A stretch of DNA of 31,273 nucleotides from Paraglomus occultum (taxonomy: Eukaryota > Glomeromycota > Glomeromycetes > Paraglomerales > Paraglomeraceae), in contig CAJVPJ010000272.1 in NCBI GenBank assembly GCA_910592205.1, positions 1 through 31,273 on the forward strand, read 5' to 3'. Positions 21,777 through 31,273 of the stretch are shown piece after piece. The number at the start of each line of letters is the position of its first letter. The stretch's first letter is position 1. The notes under the pieces were generated by a model. That model saw nothing but the letters and a program-made list of their open reading frames with translations. It ran no database searches and had not been told where the DNA came from. The translations under genes and the position numbers were made by a program.

Positions 21777-23845
21777 CTATTCCAGTCGTCTCTTGTAGTT
21801 CGTATGACTAACTGAAGCAGCAAATGCCAATATCCACTTCGTATCATGTAAAGTATATTTGAGAGCACGCGTCCATTGCTCATCGTGACCAATATGCCGC
21901 TTTATGGATACATCTCCTATCTTGTCTTTGTTTATTCTAGCAAAAGCAAAACTCAAATGAGATACTTTCTCCTGTAATAAATATGCGACCCTAAAATCTT
22001 TATCCTGAGCCAATATCATTTCACATAAACTTACCGGTAAGGCAACTTGATGTTACGATCTTGTTTCTCGGCGTATTCACCCAATTGCTGCAAACAGTTG
22101 AGAAATGCAACCATAGCCGTATCAAAACGACTGTTTTGAAATACTCTACTTATAGCATAGTCTCCTGAACCGTACCTAATTTAATAACATCAATAATTAA
22201 TACCGATGCACATGAAATTTCAATCCTGCTATAGAATTTTACACTTACAGTTCATAGACAGCCCTATCGCCTTCTATTTTCTCTATTTTGGAGAAAGAAC
22301 CTAGTGGTATGAGACGATACCTGCAAAACAAAGAAACGAACAAATGAGTTGACATGTGCCGTCTAATAAATGTTTTTATACACGAAATGCTCAAATGGAA
22401 AAGAATGACATACGTCTTAAAAGTAAAATTGAGCTTATTCGCAATCGTAGAGAGTAATAACACTGTTTGACCCCATGCTGCATTGATCTCATTCCACTCC
22501 ACCTATCCAAAGCGATCAAAAGAAATTCAATAGGTTTATTAAGATTAAAAATTCCAAAAGTAGCAAATTTTTCTGCCCTCTCTGCTATCACATCCCCGTA
22601 TAATATCTACTATTTCCTAAACTCACCCTTTGCGTCGGCAGATATCCCAACCGAAAACCATTTATCGTTCCAAAATGTCCTTCATTTACAATGTAAAAGG
22701 TGTCATTATAAACGTTGGTCTTCTGAAGCTTCTCAAGCTGTCTCGTATCATGATCATATTTGAGGTTCACGCTGTCACGTTCATTCTGGAACGCGCTCAG
22801 CTGAATGTGAAAGTCATTAAACTCTTGCCAGTAACTATAAAATTGTAGGCAATAAATGCGTTCGAGAAATAACGATGAGCGACTACAGCGAAGAACCATT
22901 CGCGTCAATATCACTCATATACCTCTCCTCCATTTTATCGAGTTCATGTGCCTCTGCTTCTAGGGCCTCCAACTCCTTTTTCAACATATCCCGCTCGCGC
23001 TCGATATTTGTTAGCGTTTCAATGGCGGCCGTCTCCCTTACTTTGATCTAATATAAAATGCGTTCGTTTACTTAGCAAAATACAATTCGCCTAAAACGTA
23101 ATGAACGAATAAACTAGAAATTAATATCATACAAACTATAAATGAATAAAACAAACCTCTTTGATTTCTTTCTTCAAGTTTTCTCCTTCCTCATCGCTTA
23201 TCAAACTTGAATTAACCTTCTTTAAAAAATCAACATAACAGTCTTTCTCCCTTGTCGCGTCAGCTAACTGCTTGCTCAGCGAATCTAACAGCATTTCTGT
23301 ACACTCTACACAGATAGGATGTGTGATTTCTGATCTTTGCGACATTACATCGAGTAGTCGAGATGTTACTTTCAATCTATACGATAACGAAGTGCGTTGA
23401 TCTGTTGAGGTTGCATCAGATGAGGATAGAGAAAGAGAAGATTGAGGAAGGGGAGCTATCTGTGAGCGAGAAAGTACAACGTATGATTCAGATGGGCCGA
23501 GATAGGATTCTTTGTTTGGAAACTGCTGTGCCGAGCGCGAAGAATGTGATTTCGATGTCTTATGAGATATCGACGAAGGATGCTCAGAAAAGTGAGGAAT
23601 ACGAGAATCGCGGTAATGAGAAGTGTCTTCGGGTAGTGTGGCTTAAGAGATCGAGGCAGAATAGAAAAATGTAAGCAAAGAGGTGTCCGAATTTGGTGAC
23701 ATTCTGAAGATTGTTAAGCTTCTTCTTACTCACACATTAAGAGATCCACGTTCGCATTGTTTAAGTCGTTTAAAGAGTCGTCTATCCTTAGCGGTTGTTT
23801 ACATCTTTGGCAGTTAAATATAGAATGTGAGTCTCTTGCCTGCAT
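21777..23845 (-). CDS. ATG6: Beclin 1/Atg6 (Vps30) autophagy protein
   Basis: Eight exons (23845-23734, 23641-23157, 23047-22923, 22834-22627, 22502-22414, 22320-22249, 22175-22035, 21936-21777) give 463 aa, close to other Beclins. It is a core subunit of the class III PI3-kinase (Vps34) complexes in autophagosome formation and endosomal sorting. The N-terminus has C12-x2-C15 ([10 protein letters not shown]). A Ser-rich linker leads to a BH3-like segment (about 125-142, [18 protein letters not shown]) and a second pair, C148-x2-C151 (THPICVEC). A coiled coil runs to about 270. The evolutionarily conserved domain follows: [72 protein letters not shown] and [19 protein letters not shown]. Starting at ATG 23845 gives the expected CxxC N-terminus. 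All introns are GT-AG. Confidence 0.96.
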
Positions 23846-25235
23846 TTCTAACTTTTCGTTACGAATGATGAATATGTGGGAGTTTATATATTCTGGGTAC
23901 TAACACTATTGGCTGAGGTAGTGTATGCATTAATCCAATCAAACCAAGTCGCAGTATAACACCCCAGTTTTATTTATCATGTGCAATGTATCGTCCAATT
24001 AAAATTCGAGATCAAAGTAAATTTTTCGCGAAAAGGAACACCATTGTCAACTCACCGTCGCAATTGACGTCAAAATAAAAAACCATACTAATACGATTAG
24101 GTAATAGTAAATCTTCCAGCATTAAGCGCGTGATAGTGGCAGGTACTACCATAAGTCAGAGTATAGGTAATTTGTCCGGTCTACACCATTCACGACCCGC
24201 TCGGCTTTAGTTATAGTTTGTTAGGAATTTAGCTCAATATAATATCGCATTTGCATTTTTTTAACTGCTCTAAAAAGGTCAGCATAATTAAATTATTTGT
24301 CTGTTGTGCTCATTTTAATTTATAAATTATATCAGTTACGTATGTCGCCTCTAAATTAGCGTCCAATTTACGCAGTTTTTCCAAAATGTTTGAGACGTGA
24401 GAATTTAGTTATTTCAGTGGATGCGCCTTATGTACCAACTTAATTTATTTTGTCTGAGTCAAACTTTTTTATTTCTTTAACATGACGAGCAAGTTTTTTC
24501 TTTCGCCACATCAGAAGCTTGAACAGGAATTAAAGCATATATTAATATGAATATTGTTTTTATTAATTCTTAATTCTGCTACGCTCATCTGAGGAGTCAC
24601 GTTTATGAAATAATTGCAAATTATAAGTATGGCGAAAGCAATCAAATATTTACTGTAGGTCATTCTCAACTTTGGAGAGAAAGCGCCAAGATAAAAAACA
24701 ACAGTTTCTTATTTACAGTATTGATTATACTAGCATATATTAATATTTTTATTTGATTTGTACCATGTACGAGTATAAACGTGAGTTCCGCGTAAACTGA
24801 GTATTTTTCGACAAATTTTATAAGCCAGTTCATAACTGAATTCAAAAGCCTGAGAGAATTTTTGTTTTATCACTCACCGCGTAACACTCAATTTAGTTGA
24901 TGGTTCGCCAGCAATTTGCCTATTTCATTTTCTTTGATCGATGTGCGTGGAAGTAAATTTATAATCTTAATAATCCATTTAATCGATTTATTGTTCCTTT
25001 CTTGTTGGCACTTTCCGCTAAATCCCATATAGAACCCTTCAAATAATAATAAAAAGGTATACTGAATTTACTATATTGTTAGTTATATCTTTCATGGCAG
25101 ACTACTTTAGACTGTAAAAGTTCTTACTCTTGGAAGTGATGGCAGACATAAAGTTACGATGTGTAATGTAACACGACAGTGTTGAGACGATGTGGAAAAT
25201 TTTTTGATTCTATTTATTTGATTCAAACTATTAGC
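23846..25235. other. Divergent spacer between Beclin and the multi-module kinase
   Basis: About 1.4 kb, strongly AT-rich, containing the promoters of both outward-facing genes. No open frame of note, tRNA or clear repeat was seen. The 57 bases before ATG 25236 are open without an ATG and end in TATTAGC, so a 5'-UTR intron acceptor there is possible. Confidence 0.4.
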
Positions 25236-27616
25236 ATGCCATTAGAGACTCCTGCAATCGACTACTTGGTCGAAACCTCCTTGGAAAGTGAAAATGAAGA
25301 CTTAAGACTGAAATGGCTTCCTTACTATTTCGAGAAAATCAGCGGCATAAAATCAACTCAAATTGACAATGTCTATTATTCTGTTAGCGATGTACTGGTA
25401 TGTCTTGGAAGTAGCCAAGATTGTACACCAACACTTGTGAGTGAGTTTTCTAGAGTATACTCCCTTCCGACGCACAAGCACAATAATGTTACGAGTCAAT
25501 TTAGACGATATTACAAATGGCTTGAGAAGCGCAACAGACTCATAAAGGGATTCGCCAAGTCTAATGATAATAATAACTATTACATGGTTGCTTATAAACC
25601 GTTTTACCATTGTTATTCTCGATACGGCTTCTGCTCCACGTGTGGAATACTCCGATGTAGTCCCGTGTGGTGCATTTGTGGTCATAAACAATTATCTAAT
25701 GGATGGACTAGCAACAATAAGCAACTCGATGACCTCATTAAGAAATCTCAATTACAAACAAACTCGCCAGATGACGCCTATTTGGAATGGATTCCACACG
25801 ATAGTTTTAAGCATCGACACGTCTATGGTCTACCCGTTTGTGAACGAGTTAGATTGACTCCGCTTGAACTAACAGACGAGACAGATGATTCGTATTATGC
25901 CGTGGTAAACTGCTTACCTTATGCGTCATGTTTATTGAATATTTGAATAACTATTGATTTATTATTATGTATAATTTCCACTAGTTATGTGATGAGCATC
26001 CAGATATTCTTACCACTGGCGTTTGGGTTACCATTGGATTTACATATAATGAATATGAACGACAGTATTGTCTAGTAGAAGACTTTCACGGGAGAGAACT
26101 TTGTCTGGCGTGTACATGTCCATTAATACCTAAAATTAATTTATTCTGCTTCCACTGTAAAGCACCACGACCTGTTGACTGGACGACTGGCGACAAATCT
26201 TTGGATTCACTCATTATGGAATCATGGAGTAATACAAGGAATAAAAATGATGCCTACATACAATGGGTTGAATACACTCGATTGACTAGCATGCAAGAGA
26301 TGACATCATTACGTCATGGATGTACATATATAGCAGATTGGTTAGACTTGACAACGAATGAAGTGACACGCGTGTCACTCAAAAAGATAGTTGAAAAATG
26401 GGACGATCAGTTATTTGATTTTCATCAGGTAAATTATTTCACCAATAACATTATTCAACATGAGTATCGCGCATTTAAATTTGATCAGTGCTCATAATGA
26501 CTGTATTTGTTTGCTCTATAGCTAACTAAGCAATATCCAGAGCTATTAACACCAGAGAATGTTTGGATACTTGGGATTACTCGGGAGCCACCTACTCGAG
26601 AGCCATCTACTCGGAAATATTATTTAGTTTTCTATTACGATGTACGTGCATTATTGTACAGGTTTCTGCGAAATAATCAACATATAAAGTACATACGGTA
26701 TGGAGACTTCTATGGATTCAAAGAGATCGGATCTGGGCGTTACGGAACAGTTTATGCTGCTACATATAATGGACGAACTGTTGCACTCAAACGGTTTACG
26801 AGTTTTGCTTTAATGCCGGAATTATTTATTTCCGAGGTAAGCAATTGTTGATGTTACTAATACTAATTAAAGTGATATTTAATTTGACACTTTATTCTTG
26901 TTTAATAGTTCAGAAATTATGTCAAGTGTTTAAATTATTCATTTCTTAAAATTTATGGAGTGGCACAAGACCCAGAAACAAAAGAGTACATGATTGTTAT
27001 GCAATATGCTAACAATGGTAGTCTTTTGTCTTATTTGAACCAAAATATTAACAATTTGACGTGGATGGATAAACTACTGTGTTTGCAGGATATTGCATGG
27101 CATTTGAGAAATATTCATGATATTGGATTAGTGCATTGTGATCTTCATGGCGAGAACATAGTTTTGCACAACTATACGCATGAGACAAAAACATATATTT
27201 GCGGTCTTGGTCTTTCACGATCAGTGAATTCGCGCGAGTCAAGTCCAAACATTCAAGGCATTTTGCCCTTTGTTGCACCGGAAGTCTTCCATACCCGCAA
27301 ATTTACTCAGAGATCAGATGTGTATTCTTTCGGTATCATTATGTATTTGATTGCTACTGGTGAACCACCTTTTAGAGATAGAACGTTTGATGAGTATTTG
27401 GCGAGAGACATCCGTAACGGACTACGACCATTGATGCCTGATTCCGCACCAGAGGAATACAAGAAACTTGCCGAGCGGTGTTGTGATGCTGATCCTGATA
27501 AGCGTCCAGAGAATGGAAAGGCACTTTGTGAAGATGTTCGCAATTTGCAAGCAACGATTTATGCAATGCCGTTTCTCGAACCCTTTTCCCGTATCACATC
27601 TCGAGAAAGCGAATAA
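25236..27616 (+). CDS. Multi-module kinase-like protein, possible pseudokinase
   Basis: Exons 25236-25904, 25985-26428, 26522-26836 and 26909-27616 give 711 aa. The C-terminal domain (about 435-700) is a TKL/Sel1-associated-type kinase as in mycorrhizal fungi: Gly loop GSGRYG (441-446), VALK with K461, HCDLHGEN (D554, N558), APE (599-601) and RSDVYSFG. The DFG segment reads ICGLGLS, so the magnesium-binding Asp is Gly575. Upstream lie three decayed N-lobe-like modules: about 1-123 (LKWLPYYF ... LIKGFAKSNDNNNYYMVAY); about 126-257 (cysteines 133, 136, 146, 148, then WTSNNKQLDDLIKK and YLEWIPHDSF ... RQYCLVEDF); and about 258-411 (C263, C266, C278, C281, then YIQWVEY, VSLKKI and RKYYLVFYYD). 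Introns 1-3 are all phase 0 at matching points of modules 2-4. The start at ATG 25236 is the first in frame. Catalytic activity is doubtful and a scaffold or sensor role is possible. Confidence 0.85.
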
Positions 27617-29229
27617 ATATTCTAGTACGCTCTTACCAACTCGAGCTTTGCCTAAACAGCCGAAATAATTCTCATAAGTTACCTCCCTTATCATATTTAA
27701 TTCAGAGAGGTAGTTGGATTTAGTGGTGGTTATGAAGACAATACAAATGAAATAACCAATTAAATAAATGAAATACATAATACGATATGTTTCTGGTCGT
27801 TCGGCAACTCCCAAGCGCAGAATGCTTATTGTTCTTCTTATTATTACTATTAAACCCGGCATATACACGTACTAATACTAATACATCCAAAGGTTATCAT
27901 ATGACTCGTTTACCCAGATCGGTGAAATTCAATACTTCATGTCATTCACTAAACTTTTAAGGTTTCCAAGAGTAAATTCATCACCAAACTTTCAATTTCC
28001 TTTCGTTCGAACATTTACTCAATCATTTCCAGATCGAGAACATTGTTTAAATACCAACAATTTCTGATCCATAGCATAGAGAACCGCATTTCAGAGTTTT
28101 AAAGTTTTTTTACTCTCTTGAAGTTCAGTTATGACGTTTGCTATAATTTTTTTTAGTATACTTGTATTTTTTTATAAAAATATAATTTTTTTGCTTATAT
28201 TTAAGCTTTGAAAATAAAAGAGGCAATATATTCACTGAAAATATAAACTTAATGAGTGTGAAATAATAGAGAAGGTTCTTAGTCTAAACATTTATTCGGT
28301 TTAAATATGGGTTGGTCTTGGACAAGTAAGAACTTGAATTTATTTCTAATAAATGGACGAATATTATCATACAGTATATTCTTGTCTTTTACACTCCAAA
28401 GGAGAAGGTTAATACATACGTACGAGGGATTTAAGTTCTTCGGTAGCAGAAAGGTTATTTTTCTAATTTTTAACAAATTAAATTCAGTATAAGCATCATT
28501 AGCAACTAGTTGCGCCTGAAAACTCCAAGTTGAGCGCTTCAAATAAAAATGCTGATACGTTTGTAGACCACTCAATTTCTTAAGGAACATTCTCAACACA
28601 GAGTTAAAATCTTATGACTATTACTGATAACGTTTCCGTTGTCATAACGCCGAGCCTTAATCTCGCTGTACTCGATTTGTCACGGTTGCGTTTCATAAGT
28701 TATGCACCAATTAATATTAACGCGGGTTATTATTCTGTCTACGATTAGAATCTTGAAACTAGTAGTTGGACTATCCTGATAACACACACCAAGTTTAAAT
28801 TGTGCTCTCCTCTGTAGAGTTTCTTAATAATATTAATGAATCCATCAGACTAAAATTCAGTATGTATAAAAGTTAGTCTAATATTTTTACAGTAGCCGCA
28901 AATTAGATATTAATATAGGTAAAATCAAATAATAGCATAAATTTACGAATATATTTTGGCTTTATTATTTATTTGGGGCATGCTGATTGGAGTTTTAACT
29001 GGTGGCTCATCTTTCCTTAAATCACAGAAGCATTCTATTACTATTCTATTTCTCATAGCCCGACTACAATCATTACAACACAGATATAAGCAATGTTGCT
29101 ATAATCATTATTGCTGGTATTGTAAGATAATATTTTGTAAGTAGCATTTGAACTTTTTTCTATTTCAAAAGAGCAAAAAATTGCAAGGTCATTTATCTCC
29201 TCTTTAGCTTGGTATTCTAACTTCATTAT
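27617..29229. other. AT-rich spacer after the kinase
   Basis: About 1.6 kb with no supported gene. The longest frame is a 106-codon minus-strand one at 28279-28599 (MLRMFLKKLSGLQTYQHFYL ...), basic and unrecognised, in very AT-rich DNA where chance frames are common. Long A/T runs lie at 28140-28220. Confidence 0.35.
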
Positions 29230-29662
29230 TTATTCTTTTGTAAGATGTAAGTGTTGAACTTCTCTTATTGCTTTTGCTTGTATTAATATCTGGCAAGTAA
29301 AACAATTAATTACATCTTTCAGCAACGCTTGTTGATATTTCTCTTGCGGTTGCTCTTTGCGAAATACTTCTTTTTCTCATGAAACGTCAAGACAATTGAT
29401 CGAATCCAGCCCAATGCCTCAACTTCAGCTTCATCTATGTCCTTTGCTGCATTTATGTTTCTTAGCATATCCATACTTTCGGAATGGCCGGAGGGTATCC
29501 AGTTGAGCCACTTTCGCGAAAACAGACATATACAAAGGGGAATTCAGCCGCAAGTTCACAGCCTGCCCTTGTCTTTCCATACCCTGATGACTGGATGATA
29601 GCCAAGTAGTTGAAGTGGTTCTTTGACCTGCCGTTATCACAGGTAGGTACGCTTTCAGTAAT
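29230..29662 (-). pseudogene. Broken P-loop NTPase-like gene fragment
   Basis: After an acceptor-like GCTTTAG, the minus strand is open from 29662 to TAA 29462-29464: YLAIIQSSGYGKTRAGCELA, then FPFVYVCFRESGSTGYPPAI. The S-S-G-x-G-K-T-R run is Walker-A-like. With 'C/F-E-L-A' and 'S-T-G-Y-P-P' it recalls a large P-loop family of mycorrhizal fungi. Coding-like text then resumes in another frame (INAAKDIDEAEVEALGWIRS), and a third frame (RKEQPQEKYQQALLKDVIN) runs to 29230. The shifts mean a pseudogene or an incompletely understood exon set. Local base composition is less AT-rich than the surroundings. The family name is tentative. Confidence 0.45.
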
Positions 29663-29804
29663 CTAAAGCATGACAATAACGCCTTTTACGATAACCGAGA
29701 TCTTATTCGGCAGACTGTAAGTTGTCTCAATGCACCATGTCACGTAATCTGCAACGCAAAACTTGTTACATGGTTGCACATTAGGTATAGCGTAAGCAAA
29801 TGGA

Positions 29805-29937
29805 TTAATTAGGGGAAAGGCTAAAGCGGAGCAGAACGTGATCCTGTATTTGCAGTTTTATTGGCTGCCATACAAATTTGACCAATGGAATTGCGAAGAA
29901 TCTGCTCCGCTTTAGACATACCCTTAATTAGGAAAGG
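29805..29937. mobile_element. MITE-like inverted-repeat element
   Basis: A perfect 15-bp inverted repeat, CTAAAGCGGAGCAGA at 29821-29835 and its complement at 29901-29915, encloses 65 bp without coding potential. Outside the arms lie near-identical direct repeats (TTAATTAGGGGAAAGG at 29805-29820, TTAATTAGGAAAGG at 29924-29937). The outer flanks can also be aligned as imperfect inverted repeats. Size and structure fit a miniature inverted-repeat transposable element. The exact ends and target duplication are unclear. Confidence 0.6.
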
Positions 29938-30092
29938 TGGGAAGTCCGGTCTGCACATAAGTAGTAAATCAAAGAACAAGCATGGTTGATGCATCATATG
30001 TATCGTGTAACGCTAATACATTCACGTGAGTGCTTGACTTTAGTTAAGTCTACGACCTACAGTGTGCTAAGTGAAGACTAAATACAATAAAA
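29938..30092. other. Short spacer
   Basis: No feature is recognised between the inverted-repeat element and the next reading frame. An A-rich stretch precedes the ATG at 30093. Confidence 0.3.
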
Positions 30093-30530
30093 ATGTTCTT
30101 CAAAAAGAAATGCAAGTCTCTTCCTGCTCACAATTTGACGTTAAAACTATTTGCTGCCATCGTCGCTGGAGACGGTAAAATTGATGCGCGTATCGTAATC
30201 GCTAACGCGGCCAATGGTAATATAGATTTACTTAACCTTCGATATGCTCTCTTACATTCGTGCTTAACCATTTTACTCAATAGTCGATAACCTTACTGCT
30301 CGGTGAAGTTGAAAACTAATTGTTGGTAATTTTGTTAATTATTATGATATATTTTACAATTAAACAAGTCGACACCTTAACAATCGGAAATAAAACATTT
30401 GGGTTTCTAGAATGCCGGACGGTATATTCTTATTAAATAAGCCGAGAATTTGGTCATATTCCTTTAGATAGCAAAACAGCGATTGCATCACATTTCGAAA
30501 AATTGATTGTGGACAATATTATTTCAACGG
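30093..30530 (+). CDS. Possible unrecognised multi-exon gene
   Basis: An ATG at 30093 opens a 65-codon frame (MFFKKKCKSLPAHNLTLKLF, then AAIVAGDGKIDARIV). It contains a possible donor (AATG|GTAATA), with an acceptor (ACTCAATAG) near 30288. Further on, exon-like pieces lie between plausible splice sites: TLTIGNKTFGFLECRT before GTATAT at about 30422, and EFGHIPLDSKTAIASHFEKL followed by IVDNIIST before GTAAGA at about 30530. These look like protein, but no joined frame was established and no family is recognised. Confidence 0.3.
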
Positions 30531-31185
30531 TAAGAATTTTTTTAATATCATTTGATCTTCGCGTCCGAATTAGAGAATTTTTCGAACCTACGTTTTTGGA
30601 CTTTAGACATTAGAGCTCGTCAAATCATACCGGGCGGCCTTTTATAAACAATTCTAGCTAGTCGCGGTTAATTCAATCAAGACTATTTTCCAAGTTCGAA
30701 AGAAATGCAATACTCTGGTGATGTCATAAGGCAAGATCATTAGTAAAAGTTGTAATGCGACAATGCTAGAAATTTGCATACATAGCGAGTTTGCGTATAA
30801 TTAGGCTAACAAGCAGGCGTTTGAATACATGCATACATACTGGTCAAAACGAACTGTAAATATATTCTTTGCATCTAGAACTGTTTCATAATAAAGTCTC
30901 CTTCTATAACAGAGATCTAATGATTGGTTTGGAGACAATTTCTGTTATAAGCAGATATTCGTTATAGAAAAAATTCACTATCATTAGACTGTATTAGTAT
31001 TTACAATGAAATCCGGTTTGACAAAGCGCTCCGTTTTATCGTCTGATTTTGTTATGCGAGTGTGTTTATTAAAACAGACTCTATATGGATAAAATGATTT
31101 CAAAAATCTTGTTATGAAACCATTGGTTGAAGAAATAATAATAAGCATATATGGCTTACTGAAATGTATTAAAACCTCGACTAAT
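30531..31185. other. AT-rich spacer with a hairpin-forming repeat
   Basis: There is no gene. An imperfect inverted repeat lies at about 30902-30957 (listed separately). The remainder is low-complexity AT-rich DNA. Confidence 0.35.
30902..30975. repeat. Imperfect inverted repeat with GTTATA-type motifs
   Basis: TTCTATAACAGAGA at 30902-30915 is complemented imperfectly by TTCTGTTATAAGC starting about 30949. A second GTTATAG motif follows (CGTTATAGAAAA). This resembles the core of short non-autonomous DNA transposons, but the ends cannot be fixed. Confidence 0.35.
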
Positions 31186-31260
31186 GGCCCGTTACACCGA
31201 ATAGAATTTCCCCCAATTTATCGACAGGAACCATGATTGGACCTCGGTGTAACACGGGCT
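31186..31260. mobile_element. Second MITE-like inverted-repeat element
   Basis: GGCCCGTTACACCGA (31186-31200) and TCGGTGTAACACGGGCT (31244-31260) are complementary over 15 bp apart from a 2-bp insertion. They enclose about 43 bp of non-coding sequence. The compact, GC-richer arms stand out from the AT-rich surroundings. No clear target-site duplication was found. Confidence 0.5.
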
Positions 31261-31273
31261 TGAGCATATATTT

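Noticed and set aside
23363-23674. 103-codon plus-strand frame overlapping Beclin exon 2
   Set aside because: It is the antisense shadow of the Beclin N-terminus, whose minus-strand reading includes the BH3-like and CxxC motifs.
27422-27868. 148-codon minus-strand frame over the kinase C-lobe
   Set aside because: It is antisense to a well-supported kinase exon and has no independent features.
28279-28599. 106-codon minus-strand frame after the kinase
   Set aside because: It lies in extremely AT-rich DNA, is basic and aromatic as chance AT-rich frames are, and no family or splice support was seen.
1-31273. tRNA, rRNA or CRISPR-like arrays
   Set aside because: No cloverleaf with conserved A and B boxes, no rRNA-like stretch and no regularly spaced repeats were recognised on either strand.

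Overview
This is eukaryotic nuclear DNA. Genes are broken by many short introns (mostly about 65-100 nt, GT-AG, with T-rich acceptors). The intergenic DNA is AT-rich, and there are no operons or Shine-Dalgarno sites. Fimbrin, importin-13, Beclin/Atg6 and a pyruvate-dehydrogenase-kinase-type protein place it in opisthokonts. The kinase at 25-27.6 kb has the cysteine knuckle, the 'W-T-S-x-N' linker and the 'L-E-W-I-P' lead-in seen in the hugely expanded kinase families of arbuscular mycorrhizal fungi. The most likely source is a Glomeromycotina-type fungus (inference; the exact lineage cannot be read from this window).

Layout, left to right: an open exon-like frame off the left edge (-); a PDK/BCKDK-family mitochondrial kinase (-, 3 exons); an unrecognised cysteine-containing reading frame with an in-frame TAG (-); fimbrin (+, 10 exons); about 3 kb of gene-poor DNA with decayed transposase-like and frameshifted frames; a 12-exon protein with the little-elongation-complex ICE2/NARG2 C-terminal domain followed by a CCCH zinc finger (-); a small stand-alone C-CAP-like protein (+); an uncertain coding block (-); importin-13 (+, 22 exons, with one probable U12-type AT-AC intron and one GC-AG intron); Beclin/Atg6 (-, 8 exons); an unusual multi-module kinase (+, 4 exons); then about 3.6 kb with a broken P-loop-like gene, two or three short inverted-repeat elements and unrecognised exon-like pieces at the right edge.

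The genes do not form a pathway. They are housekeeping genes (actin bundling, nuclear import, autophagy, mitochondrial metabolic control, Pol II elongation) interleaved with lineage-specific DNA. The most novel item is the kinase. It appears to be built from four tandem kinase N-lobe-like modules, three of them decayed. A phase-0 intron sits at the same homologous point in modules 2, 3 and 4. The one complete catalytic domain has lost the DFG aspartate. Exon boundaries were assembled by hand from splice signals, reading-frame continuity and remembered family patterns; no database search was run.
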